From Ilyomonas sp964658445 (GTDB lineage: Bacteria; Bacteroidota; Bacteroidia; Chitinophagales; Chitinophagaceae): a stretch of 64,000 bases of DNA. Below the pieces are notes generated by a model, which did not search any database, was not told where the DNA came from, and worked only from the letters and a program-made list of their open reading frames with translations. Below, in pieces: positions 1 through 8,927 of this stretch (position 1 is the first letter of the stretch; every line of letters starts with the position of its first letter). Position numbers and translations under genes: made by a program. Location: contig CAZZZH010000001.1 of NCBI GenBank assembly GCA_964658445.1, forward strand, positions 3,263 through 67,262. The letters are read 5' to 3'.

Positions 1-1
1 C

Positions 2-1354
2 CGTGCTTCTCAGCTTGGTTTTAAAGTGGCAATTATTGAAAAGGAAAGTCTTGGCGGCATCTGCCTCAACTGGGGTTGCATTCCTACCAAGGCATTAATA
101 AAAAGTGCCAATGTGTACGACTATGCAAAACATAGCCAGGCATACGGTATTAACGTAGAAAACGCGTCACCCGATTTTGGCGGCGTCATCAAACGCAGCC
201 GCGGCGTGGCAGATAAAATGAACAAAGGCGTTGCCTTCCTCATGAAGAAAAATAAAATCGACGTCATCATGGGTTATGGTACGCTGACTGGCAAAGGCAA
301 GATAGAAGTGAAGGCAGCCGATGGCAGCAAACAAACGGTTGAAGGCAAGCACATCATCATTGCAACTGGTGGCAGAAGCCGCGAATTGCCCAACCTGAAA
401 CAGGATGGTAAAAAAGTAGTCGGCTACCGCGAAGCGATGGTGTTGCCCGAGCAACCCAAGAGCATGATTATCGTTGGCAGCGGTGCCATCGGTGTTGAGT
501 TTGCCTATGTGTACGCCACAATGGGAACCAAGGTTACCATTGTTGAGTTCCTGCCGCGCATTGTGCCGGTTGAAGATGAAGAGATTTCTAAAGAACTGGA
601 AAAGCAGTTTAAGAAGCAAGGTATCGAGATTATGACCAACTCAACGGTTGAATCGGTTGATACAAGCGGCAATGGCGTAAAAGCACAGGTGAAAAAGCCT
701 GATGGCAGCACCGTAACCCTGGAAGCAGATATCGTGTTAAGCGCTGTTGGTGTTGTAGCAAATGTGGAAGGCATTGGCCTGGAAACCGTAGGCGTAAAAG
801 TAGAAAAGGGCAAAGTGGTGGTTGATAAATATCAGCAAACAAATGTACCGGGCTTTTATTCTATCGGTGATTGCACGCCCAACCAGGCATTAGCACACAA
901 AGCCACAAAAGAAGGCATTAATGTAGCCGAATACATTGGTTTCTTAGAAAAGAAATCGGCTCACGCACCGGAAGTAATGGATTATGCAAACATTCCGGGC
1001 TGTACCTATTGCACACCCGAAATTGCTTCAGTTGGTTTTACTGAAAAAGGCGCAAAAGATGCCGGCTATGAAATAAAAGTGGGTAAGTTTCCCTTTATCG
1101 CAAGCGGCAAGGCAACGGCCGCCGGCGCCACCGATGGTTTTGTAAAAGTAATCTACGATGCCAAGTACGGCGAGCTGCTTGGTGCGCACATGATTGGTGC
1201 TAACGTTACCGAAATGATTGCCGAAATTTCAGTTGCGCGTAAACTTGAAACGACAGCACACGAAATACTAAACGCTGTGCATCCGCACCCGACCATGAGC
1301 GAAGCGGTGAAAGAAGCCACTGCAGTTGCGTATGGAGAAGCAACGGATATTTAA
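2..1354 (+). CDS. lpdA: Dihydrolipoyl dehydrogenase (E3), 5' end cut by window edge
   Basis: This is the flavoprotein E3 subunit that reoxidises dihydrolipoamide in the pyruvate and 2-oxoglutarate dehydrogenase complexes, passing electrons to NAD+ in the cytoplasm. The redox-active disulfide motif GGICLNWGCIPTKAL is visible close to the left edge. The NAD-binding glycine motif (IIVGSGAIGVEFA), the FAD-binding GDC motif (YSIGDCTPNQALAHKA) and the C-terminal catalytic His-Glu segment (HPHPTMSEAVKEA) follow in the expected order. The frame is open to base 2 and encodes RASQLGFKVAIIEK, which belongs to the N-terminal FAD Rossmann fold. The GTG at base 26 is therefore an internal valine and only about 20-30 residues are missing. 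A strong hairpin terminator follows the gene. Identification is firm; which complex it serves cannot be read from this window. Confidence 0.95.
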   Translation, partial: RASQLGFKVAIIEKESLGGICLNWGCIPTKALIKSANVYDYAKHSQAYGINVENASPDFGGVIKRSRGVADKMNKGVAFLMKKNKIDVIMGYGTLTGKGKIEVKAADGSKQTVEGKHIIIATGGRSRELPNLKQDGKKVVGYREAMVLPEQPKSMIIVGSGAIGVEFAYVYATMGTKVTIVEFLPRIVPVEDEEISKELEKQFKKQGIEIMTNSTVESVDTSGNGVKAQVKKPDGSTVTLEADIVLSAVGVVANVEGIGLETVGVKVEKGKVVVDKYQQTNVPGFYSIGDCTPNQALAHKATKEGINVAEYIGFLEKKSAHAPEVMDYANIPGCTYCTPEIASVGFTEKGAKDAGYEIKVGKFPFIASGKATAAGATDGFVKVIYDAKYGELLGAHMIGANVTEMIAEISVARKLETTAHEILNAVHPHPTMSEAVKEATAVAYGEATDI

Positions 1355-1382
1355 GAACGCATTTTTTACATACTTACCGAAA

Positions 1383-1430
1383 CAGGTGCTGGCATGTGGC
1401 TCGTCCACAAAGCCGGCACCTGTTTTTTTT
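1383..1430 (+). terminator. Rho-independent terminator of lpdA
   Basis: An 11-bp stem (CAGGTGCTGGC against GCCGGCACCTG, with one G-T wobble) closes a short loop that can itself fold through GG/CC pairs. It is followed by eight Ts. It lies 28 bases after the lpdA stop codon. The hairpin also argues against a start codon at 1396 for the next gene. Confidence 0.85.
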
Positions 1431-1476
1431 GCAAAACCGTCGCCGTGTTTTATTTTTAAGTTCTTATTTCATCTTT

Positions 1477-2145
1477 ATGCCACCGGGTATGAACAACGAA
1501 ACATTACTGCTTCAGCAGATTGACCGGCAAAACGATGTCATTGGTTTTTTGCAAAAAGAAAATGCCTGTTTCAGACAAATTATTCAAACCTATCTTTTGG
1601 GTAAACTTGCGGCAACGCACTCAGAACTGGCACTTGTAAAGACATTGGTTGAAAATAGCCACCCGCACAATGCCTTTGGGAGGGAAAGCGAAGGAAACAG
1701 TGGAAGCCACCTTTTCCCCGCTCACCATCGCGAAGGAATGAATGGGAACCGCAGTTTCCATCGTAACAGTAAAGAAGGAAACAGTGAAAGTTACAATTTC
1801 CATCGTGGCGGTGACGAAGGAAACTGTGAGAACCAAAGTTTCTTTAGCTACAGCAGCAAAGGAAACAATAAAGAATACGTCACTGCGGTGGCAGCACGTA
1901 TGCGTCCGTTTATGAAATATTCCACGCAGTTATCCCTTGTAAACACGGCTCTTATTCTCCTGCACTTGCACAACGATCCGGCGACGCCGTTGCCACATCT
2001 GCGCAAGCTTACCGGCTTGTCTGAAGATGGTATGGCAAAACGCATTATGGCATTAAAGAAGGCTGCGTTGATCGTAAGGCAAAGCGCGCCGCTGCGATAT
2101 ATTCTTACGGAGAAAGCAAAAGGTTTGCTCGAAGAAAAGCGGTGA
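1477..2145 (+). CDS. Winged-helix-like protein with 14-residue tandem repeats
   Basis: I do not recognise a named family. The N-terminus (about residues 5-45: LLLQQIDRQNDVIGFLQKEN) looks like a short amphipathic coil. Residues about 72-133 are four full copies plus a partial copy of a 14-residue unit beginning E-G-N and usually carrying an aromatic residue at position 9. The last 80 residues read like a winged helix-turn-helix of MarR/ArsR type (LPHLRKLTGLSEDGMAKRIMALKKAALI followed by a basic wing and YILTEKAKGLLEE). I infer a small DNA-binding protein whose repeat is a flexible linker between a coil and a DNA-binding head. ATG 1477 or 1489 are the plausible starts, because anything upstream falls within the lpdA terminator. 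It is monocistronic. Confidence 0.6.
   Translation: MPPGMNNETLLLQQIDRQNDVIGFLQKENACFRQIIQTYLLGKLAATHSELALVKTLVENSHPHNAFGRESEGNSGSHLFPAHHREGMNGNRSFHRNSKEGNSESYNFHRGGDEGNCENQSFFSYSSKGNNKEYVTAVAARMRPFMKYSTQLSLVNTALILLHLHNDPATPLPHLRKLTGLSEDGMAKRIMALKKAALIVRQSAPLRYILTEKAKGLLEEKR
1690..1875 (+). repeat. In-frame 42-bp tandem repeat (4.4 units)
   Basis: Units start exactly 42 bases apart at 1690, 1732, 1774, 1816 and 1858 (the last is partial). Each opens with GAAGGA or a variant (AAAGGA in the last). The units have diverged by substitution but not by length, so the protein repeat of 14 residues stays in register. Confidence 0.85.
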
Positions 2146-2313
2146 TGTTAGTACGATGACAATAGCCGCCGTCATAAAGCCAGCGCTAACACAGTTGAAG
2201 GTGAAATGGTAAAAACGGAAGCCAGTTTCAGACCTACTGAGCCTAATTTTTGTTTAGTAAACAATTTTTCCTGCCCGGTCTTACCTTTCGCCTGCAACAA
2301 ATTAAATACAACC

Positions 2314-2748
2314 TCACGAGGTATGATCGCTCACAATCAACCATTGTCCGTTTATCTTTTGAAACAGCAAATCAAAGTATCCGGTGGGCGTATCTCGGTC
2401 TCTGATCAACGTAAATTTTCCCACTACAAAAAAGTAATCCGGAGAGAGCTTCTTTACTTTTATTAAGTCAAAAGAAAGCACACCCATTGCGGCTTTGTTG
2501 GGATAACCGCGTTTGTAATGCGCCAGCGTACTGTCCCAGCCATAGGTTACGCCTTTACTGCCAATGAACAGGATAGAATCTGTGTGGGCATAACTCAGCA
2601 TAAAGCCATCAATATCGCCGCCGTTCCAGGCTACTACCTGTGCAGTTAGTACATCTCTTACTCTTTGTTCATCAGAAATAATCTGTGCTTTTGATACGAA
2701 GCAAACAGCAATGAGCAGCCATCCTGTTATCAATGATTTCAGGTTCAT
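2314..2748 (-). CDS. Secreted NTF2-like / DUF4440 protein
   Basis: This 144-residue protein starts with a signal peptide (MNLKSLITGWLLIAVCFVSKAQ, cleavage likely after KAQ) and is probably periplasmic. The mature part has the pattern of the SnoaL/DUF4440 branch of the NTF2 superfamily: an N-terminal helix (VRDVLTAQVVAWNGGDIDGFMLSY), then strands with GSKGVTYGWDSTLAHYKRGY, and a closing FDLLFQKINGQWLIVSDHTS. Members of this fold bind small ligands or have ketosteroid-isomerase-like activity, but the substrate cannot be told from sequence. It is alone on the minus strand between two plus-strand genes. It is about the usual length for the family. Confidence 0.75.
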   Translation of the reverse strand: MNLKSLITGWLLIAVCFVSKAQIISDEQRVRDVLTAQVVAWNGGDIDGFMLSYAHTDSILFIGSKGVTYGWDSTLAHYKRGYPNKAAMGVLSFDLIKVKKLSPDYFFVVGKFTLIRDRDTPTGYFDLLFQKINGQWLIVSDHTS

Positions 2749-2903
2749 GTTTTTGTTTATAAAAATAGAAAAAGATTGCTGTTCATTTTGATAAGCTCTT
2801 GGCTGTGAACCTCGCCATGGGCGAAAGATTATATCCTTTCATAGCAAAGCATATGCATGTTGCTATTTTCTTTTATGTTCGCAGTTGAGAAAATAGAGAA
2901 AAC

Positions 2904-5900
2904 TTGCGCTTAAAATCATTAGAAATAAAAGGCTTTAAAAGCTTTGCCGATAAAACAGTTATATCTTTTGATGAAGGTATCACCGGTATTATTGGACCGA
3001 ATGGCTGTGGCAAATCCAACATTTTGGATGGGGTGACGTGGGCTGTGGCAAAAGCAATATCATCGACAGTATCCGGTGGGTCATTGGCGAACAAAAGATC
3101 TCTGCTTTGCGCAGCGAAAACTTAGAAGCTCTCGTGTTCAACGGCAGCAAGACCCGTAGCGCCAGTGGACTTGCTGAAGTGAGCCTTACGTTTGAAAATA
3201 ACAGGCATTTGTTGCCTACCGAATTTACTACGGTCACGGTTACGCGCCGCTTTTATAAAAATGGAGAAAGCGAATACCGTTTGAATGATGTGAACTGCCG
3301 TCTGAAAGACATTCACAACCTGTTTATGGATACCGGCATCAGCAACGACAGCTATGCCATCATAGAACTGGCGATGGTGGATGATATTATTAAAGACAAA
3401 GAAAACAGCCGCCGCAGAATGCTGGAGCAGGCGGCTGGTATTACCATTTATAAAACAAGGAAGAAAGAAGCCAAAGCCAAACTGGAAGCCACGGAAGCCG
3501 ACATTAACCGCATCGAAGACTTGCTGTTCGAAATTAATAACCAACTAAAAACATTAGAGAGTCAGTCGAAGAAAGCAGAAAGATATTACGAGATAAAAAA
3601 GGAATACAAAGCGGTTTCGATAGAGCTTGCAAAAGCATCGCTGACGGGCTTTTCGGATACCTACAAAGACCTTCACGAACGGCAGGAAGAAGAAGCGAAA
3701 AAGCGTGCAGCGCTTGACGTTGACATTCATGCCGAAGAAAATAATTTAGAAGAAAGCCGGAATAGTTTTGCTACCAAAGAAGCCGCTTTACAAACCTTGC
3801 AGCAAGCCTTTAGCCACCTGCTGCAGGAACTGCGCGCAAGAGAAAACGAACGGAATTTAGCAAAGCAAAAACTACAATACCAGTTAGAAAAAGAAGAAAG
3901 CATTAAAGCGTTTTTACAAGGTGCGCAAGGGCAGGTAAAGTCACTGACAGAATCCATTGATCGCACCAAAGAACGTGTGCAGGAAGAAGATGATGAAGTG
4001 TATGCTTTGCAGCAGCGCATTCACCTGGCGAAACTGGAAAGCGATGAAAAGCGCAATGTGTGGGACGAAAAAAGAAAGCAGACCGATGTATTGCGAAGCC
4101 GCTTTCAGCAATTGCAGAAAGAACAGTTTGAAGCTGAAAAAAAGGTGGCGGTTGCTGAGGCAGAAATTTTGAACCTGCAACGCAGTCATGCCCAACTGAC
4201 CGAGGAGCAAGCTGGACGGGACGCGCAACTAACACATCTGCAAACAGAACTTTCAAGCCGGCAGACATTGGTGGAAGAAAAGCGCGTGTTGCTGGAAGGT
4301 GTGAAGGAAGCGAATGAACGAATAAGAACTGCTATTAGCGAAGCACAGTCACAGTTGGAAAGCGTAAGGAACCAACTGGCGAAAGACATGCGTGTGCTGG
4401 ATGCTAAGCGCAATGAACACGACTTGCTAAAGAGTCTTGTTGACAGCATGGAAGGCTACCCGGAAAGTGTAAAGTTTTTGCACAACAACACCAACTGGAA
4501 CCATAAAGCACCCATCCTTTCCGATGTAATTTATGTAGATGAAGAATACCGGACTGCGATAGAAAACCTGCTGGAAGTTTACCTGAATTATTACATCGTT
4601 GCTACACGGGAAGAAGCCATGCAGGCTGTTCATTTACTCGATGAAAACAAAAAAGGGAAAGCCAACTTTTTTATTCTAAACAAACTTCAGGAAAGAAGAG
4701 CAACTGATGTTTCTTCAACCCATGAAATGGTTAGGGCCTTGGATGTAATAGAAGTAGATAAGCCGTATCAAAAGCTGGCTGACTATTTATTAGGCAATGT
4801 GTTTATTGCCGATAAGGAGGATACAGAAACCAGTGCCGGCGCGGTATTGCTACAGAAAAGCGGCAAGCTGGTCAGGGGTGAATATACATTGTCGGGTGGC
4901 AGCGTTGGCTTGTTTGAAGGAAAGAAAATAGGTCGTGCCAAGAACCTTGAAAAGTTGCATGAAGACATTGTATTGCAGGACGCTGTCGTACAGGCTGCAC
5001 AGAAAGAAATTAAACATTGGCAGAACGAGATAGCCGCTTTGCAGCAGGCCTTAAAGGACAAGGATATAACCGCGTTGCAAAAGGAAATTAATGAGCTGTC
5101 TAATGCGGTATTTGTAAATAAAAATAAGATAGAAACCCTGCACACGGCACAGCAGCAAATGCAGCAGCGGCTGGGGGATACTACCGCGAAATTAAAAGCT
5201 GCTCAGCATGAAATAGCTAAGGCACGCCAGACTCTGCAACAACTGGATGAGCGCCTGCAAAGTATGCTGGCAGAAGCCGAAGCGGCAGAGCAAAATAATA
5301 AAGCCGCTGAAGAAGAATACAGAGCGGCAGCAGCTCACTACAACGAAATTAACCTGCAACTGATGCGGCAGCAAAACAAGGTGCAGACCTTGCAGCAGGA
5401 GCTTTCTTACCAGCAAAACCAACTGCAGCAATTGGGAACGCAGATGCAGAGCAATACAAAGCAGTTGCAGGCTTCGGCATCGCTGATAGAAGAGAGCTAT
5501 GCCGTGATAGAACAAACAGAAGCAGCGCTGCAGCAATTGGAAAGCGATAAAGAAGCTTCGGAGCAGCAGGTAAATGCATTGAACAAAGAATATTACAACC
5601 TTCGCAATGCGCTGCAAGAGCGGGAAAGTGCGTTGCGGCTGAAAGTAAAAAGCCGCGAGCTGGCAGACCAGGTGGTGAATGAACTAAAAGACAAGCTGAA
5701 TGAGCTGAAGCTGCAACTGGCAGGCATGAAAGAACGCCTGCTGGTAGAGTTTAAAATTGTGCTGGAGGAGATCATGGAACAGCCACGCACTACTACCACT
5801 TCTTTGGATGATCTGCAGGCATTGAGCGATAAGATGAAGAAGCGGTTAGAGAACATCGGTGAGATTAACCCGACAGCAGTGGAAGCCTTTACTGAAATGA

Positions 5901-6460
5901 AAAAGCGCTACGAGTTTATCCTGGAACAGAAGAACGATCTGATATCGGCAAAAACAAGTTTGCTGCAAATGATAGAAGAGGTGGAAACGAGTGCCAACCA
6001 GCAATTTTTGGAGACATTCAATAAAGTGCGCGATAATTTTCAGCGTGTGTTCAAAGCCTTGTTTACGGAAGAAGATACGGCAGACCTGATACTGGAAAAC
6101 CCGGATAATTTAGCTGAAACAAGTATTGATATTGTAGCCAAGCCAAAAGGAAAACGACCTTCTTCGATTACGCAGTTAAGTGGGGGTGAAAAGACATTGA
6201 CGGCAACTGCTTTATTGTTTTCTATTTACCTCATTAAGCCAGCACCGTTCTGTATTCTGGACGAAGTGGATGCGCCGCTGGATGATGCAAACGTGGGTAA
6301 GTTTACGAACATGATTAAGCAGTTCAGCAACAACTCGCAGTTTATTATTGTTACGCACAACAAGACCACCATGAGCACGGTAGATGTGATTTATGGTGTA
6401 ACCATGCAGGAGCCGGGCGTAAGCAAATTAGTGCCGGTTGACTTCCGGAATTTGAATTAG
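2904..6460 (+). CDS. smc: Chromosome segregation protein SMC, frameshifted in the Walker A region as read
   Basis: SMC is the ATPase of bacterial condensin, which compacts and segregates the chromosome. The start is TTG 2904 (MRLKSLEIKGFKSFADK, the canonical SMC N-terminus). Walker A follows (GPNGCGKSN). Long coiled coils flank a hinge at roughly residues 500-640 of the main frame (SLVDSMEGYPESVKFLHNN to SGGSVGLFEG). The C-terminal head has the signature ITQLSGGEKTLTATALLF and Walker B FCILDEVDAPLDDANV. At 3003-3078 the Walker A coding segment appears twice, 38 bases apart. The two copies are in different frames, so the N-terminal 45 residues and the remaining 1140 are out of frame. Removing 38 bases restores a normal protein. 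Because SMC is a core gene, an assembly chimera is more likely than a real mutation. Confidence 0.93.
3003..3078 (+). repeat. Divergent 38-bp duplication of SMC Walker A coding segment
   Basis: Copy 1 (3003-3040) and copy 2 (3041-3078) both begin GGCTGTGGCAAA. They then diverge while encoding GCGKSNILDGVTW and GCGKSNIIDSIRW respectively. The offset of 38 (3n+2) breaks the frame. The two copies use different codons, so this is not a simple slippage duplication. Confidence 0.8.
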
Positions 6461-6531
6461 AAATAAGATGAGGCAGAGGGAAAGATTATCTGCAGAAGCA
6501 TCATTGTAAATAATCTATAACAGGGCTTGAT

Positions 6532-6972
6532 GTGTTGAGAAATGTGGTGATATTGTTTTTGGTGGTTTACCCGCTGTATGTGTTGTTTACCCGCGAGCCC
6601 GATTTTTTTGACGGCGAGTTTTACCGCGCAGTTATTCATCATGTGAAGGATTCGTCACGAAGCGAAAGGACGGTTGCTGTTTATACCATCGAGCATCGTA
6701 CCGATACAATTGCGGCTGATTACCCGTTCAGCTCATTTGCCGAAGGCGAAACAGTACCGGTTATTTATGAAACGGCAGCACCGGAAAAGGCAAGCATCTA
6801 TTCTGTTTGGGGATATTGGATACGATGGAAAGAGTTGGTTTCTTTTGTGGTGATGTTCGGGTTCTTTTATTTGCTGGCTACCAACATTACCCGCAACCCA
6901 ACGCCGGAAAGTTTGCTGGAAGAGCTGGAGGCAAGCAAACCGCAGCTTAGAAAGCGGAGGTACGATGACTGA
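6532..6972 (+). CDS. Small membrane protein, two predicted transmembrane segments
   Basis: This 146-residue protein has an N-terminal hydrophobic segment (RNVVILFLVVYPLYVLF). A polar domain of about 85 residues follows, with a DUF3592-like pattern (SSRSERTVAVYTIEHRTDTIAADYP, then FAEGETVPVIYETAAPEKASI). A second membrane segment comes after it (LVSFVVMFGFFYLLATNI) and then a charged tail. The arrangement suggests a small inner-membrane protein with the middle domain outside the cytoplasm. The only in-frame starts are GTG 6532 and TTG 6535; the ATG at 6530 is out of frame and stops at once. It lies 71 bases after smc and may be cotranscribed with it. No function can be assigned. Confidence 0.6.
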   Translation: MLRNVVILFLVVYPLYVLFTREPDFFDGEFYRAVIHHVKDSSRSERTVAVYTIEHRTDTIAADYPFSSFAEGETVPVIYETAAPEKASIYSVWGYWIRWKELVSFVVMFGFFYLLATNITRNPTPESLLEELEASKPQLRKRRYDD

Positions 6973-7341
6973 AACTTTCATAATCGAAACAGGAAACCAA
7001 ATTTCTTTTCAAAACTTAATGCCCTAATGGCTAAATAAAAAGCGCCCCGCAATGATGCGAAGCGCCTGTTCTTAACCCCTGCTGCAAGTTTATACTAAAA
7101 AGTAAAATTCATTTTACACACACAACCGTACCTACGATGTAAGCTGAACGCAGAGGTTTAAACAAAAAACAGAAAAATTGTGGATTTTGGATTGTGTTAA
7201 CAAAACGCCGGGTTTTGCCGGTCATCTTTGTTTGTAATTAATCGACTCCACTAGAATAATGGTTTCCGCAAGCGCCATAACAAGTCACTGAGAACTAACC
7301 CATAATTAATTGTGTTAAACTACCAGTGAAGATTTAGCCTT
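6973..7341. other. Intergenic region, no gene seen
   Basis: This 369-base stretch lies between convergent genes. I see a weak G+C-rich inverted repeat near 7042-7068 (GCGC...GCGC) that could terminate transcription of the plus-strand gene. There is no coding signal. Confidence 0.4.
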
Positions 7342-8061
7342 CTACACCTGTGCGCTGCCTGAAATATACCTAACCAGGCTGCGCTTGGCGACGGGCAGCA
7401 ATGTTTCTTCAACCGGTAAAGAAATGTTGGCTTCAATAACATATGTAGCCGGGTTAGGCAGTTGCGTGCGATTGCGCACCAATTCTGTTTTGATATTCTC
7501 AAAGGTGTTTGCAAGACTGCGATACCAGGTGTCTATAAACTCGGTGCGGATGCTGCGGAACTTCTGGTCGTGCTTCTCGTAGATGCTTAGCCGGTACTGG
7601 TAAACACGAGTGTCTGCAATGGGATGACTGAGAAAGAAATAACCTTCGTTCTGCTCGAGCGGGATGATGCCGACGGGCGAGATGGTAAGCTTGTCTTCTA
7701 TCTCTTCATATAAGCCAGTGCCATTGCTGATGGTGGTGCGCATCTCTTTGGCAGCATAATGAATAATGTCTTCCAGTTGCGACATCACGTCGTCATCTTC
7801 CATCATTTGTTCGTACAGCACCTGCAGCTTCTGCATTTGTATACCGGTAAGCTTTTTGGGAAATTGTTCCTGCAGAAACTTCTTATTCTCACGGAAAGTA
7901 ATAAGGTTGTTGTAGTGGAAAATAATATCTGCCAATTGAGGATACAGTTTCTGTTCATCAAAGTATTTATTCACTTCCTGCAGGTAAGCCAGCAGTGTGT
8001 ACTTCTTTAACTCAAAATCGATGTATCCATCTGCAAACCATGTTTCTGATAGTGACTTCAT
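7342..8061 (-). CDS. Conserved hypothetical cytoplasmic protein
   Basis: This protein of about 239 residues has no signal peptide or membrane segment. I do not recognise a named domain. The N-terminal two thirds is helical and acidic (YTLLAYLQEVNKYFDEQ, LTGIQMQKLQVLYEQMMEDD). The C-terminal third is mixed alpha/beta (GYFFLSHPIADTRVYQYRLSIYE, then PATYVIEANISLPVEETLLPVAKR). ATG 8061 (MKSLSETWFADG) is preferred over the upstream TTG at 8085. The coherent codon use and the composition make it a real gene, probably specific to this lineage. It stands alone, preceded by a long inverted repeat. Confidence 0.65.
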   Translation of the reverse strand: MKSLSETWFADGYIDFELKKYTLLAYLQEVNKYFDEQKLYPQLADIIFHYNNLITFRENKKFLQEQFPKKLTGIQMQKLQVLYEQMMEDDDVMSQLEDIIHYAAKEMRTTISNGTGLYEEIEDKLTISPVGIIPLEQNEGYFFLSHPIADTRVYQYRLSIYEKHDQKFRSIRTEFIDTWYRSLANTFENIKTELVRNRTQLPNPATYVIEANISLPVEETLLPVAKRSLVRYISGSAQV

Positions 8062-8200
8062 AAGCTGTTGACTTTGGAAGTTCAAGTTAGTAAAAAAGCG
8101 AACACAGATTCTATGGCAAGGATTAGAATCTTATTAAAAAAGTAATCGTTATTAAGACTGACTGGAAGTTGCTGCTGTTTCAAGTGCAATTGGATTATTA

Positions 8201-8275
8201 TTATTCAAAGAATGGAGTCATCCTGCTTCCTATGTCATTTCAACATTTCCGTAGATGACTCCATTCTTTGAATAA
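8201..8275. repeat. Perfect 22-bp inverted repeat with 31-base spacer
   Basis: The left arm at 8201-8222 (TTATTCAAAGAATGGAGTCA plus two bases) is exactly the reverse complement of the right arm at 8254-8275. It sits between two minus-strand genes, downstream of the YciF-like gene. There is no T-tract, so it is not a classic terminator. It could be a MITE-like remnant, an RNA-processing hairpin or a binding site. Confidence 0.85.
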
Positions 8276-8355
8276 CAGAGCTGTTTATCTTTCAATACAA
8301 ATAGCCTGAAGTGTCAAGAAGCATTGCTTGAATAAGCTTCTTTCTCTTCCTCACA

Positions 8356-8865
8356 TTACACTGAATGCAAAGGTATTTCTGCTCTTTGGTTGATGAGATT
8401 TTTAGCTAAAAAATTCAGCTTTGTATCTGCCTGTTGCTCTTCTTCCAACGTAAGGCGCAAACGACTGGCAAAGGCTGAGTAGCCCAACATTTCTGCATAA
8501 CAGGCAGCAGAGCCATAGCCTGAAATCTCGTAGTGTTCCGCTTTTTGCGCACCGGCAATCAGTGTGGCATCCATAGCTTCGTCGGTAGCATCTTTCGCCA
8601 TGACCATGCTGCCTTCATCCAGTATGCCTTTCATGCCAGGGTTAAAGTCGCCATCGGGCGGAATACCCAGTTGCTTGCACATAGCTTCCAATGCTACTTT
8701 GTGCTGGTCGGTTTCTGCCAGGTGAAAAGCAAGCAAGTTCTTCAGACCTTCGTTCTTTGCGCGCGCTATCATTTTCGGCATTTCTTCGGTAAGAAGTTTT
8801 TCGGCGCTCCATAATACCTGTAGCTCGTGATAGAAGAGCTCTTCAAGGTTTTTTATTTCTGTCAT
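8356..8865 (-). CDS. YciF-like ferritin-fold protein (DUF892)
   Basis: This 169-residue protein starts at ATG 8865 (MTEIKNLEELFYHELQVLWSAEK); longer readings run into the gap after the dehydrogenase. The sequence follows the DUF892/YciE-YciF family: a four-helix bundle with carboxylate/histidine pairs such as E-x-x-x-H (HLAETDQHKVALEAM), KAEHYEISGYG and LEEEQQADTKL. These resemble ferritin di-iron ligands. Family members are induced by osmotic, oxidative or stationary-phase stress; their chemistry is not established. It follows the zinc dehydrogenase gene on the same strand with a 62-base gap, so the two may form a stress operon. Confidence 0.88.
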   Translation of the reverse strand: MTEIKNLEELFYHELQVLWSAEKLLTEEMPKMIARAKNEGLKNLLAFHLAETDQHKVALEAMCKQLGIPPDGDFNPGMKGILDEGSMVMAKDATDEAMDATLIAGAQKAEHYEISGYGSAACYAEMLGYSAFASRLRLTLEEEQQADTKLNFLAKNLINQRAEIPLHSV

Positions 8866-8927
8866 ACGTAATATTTTAATGAACGGAAATGTGTTATTAC
8901 TGTTGATTACTTGAGGAAATCCATCTG

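Noticed and set aside
2206..2466. Plus-strand frame of 86 codons
   Set aside because: It lies mostly opposite the well-supported NTF2-like gene and has no motif, start context or coding composition.
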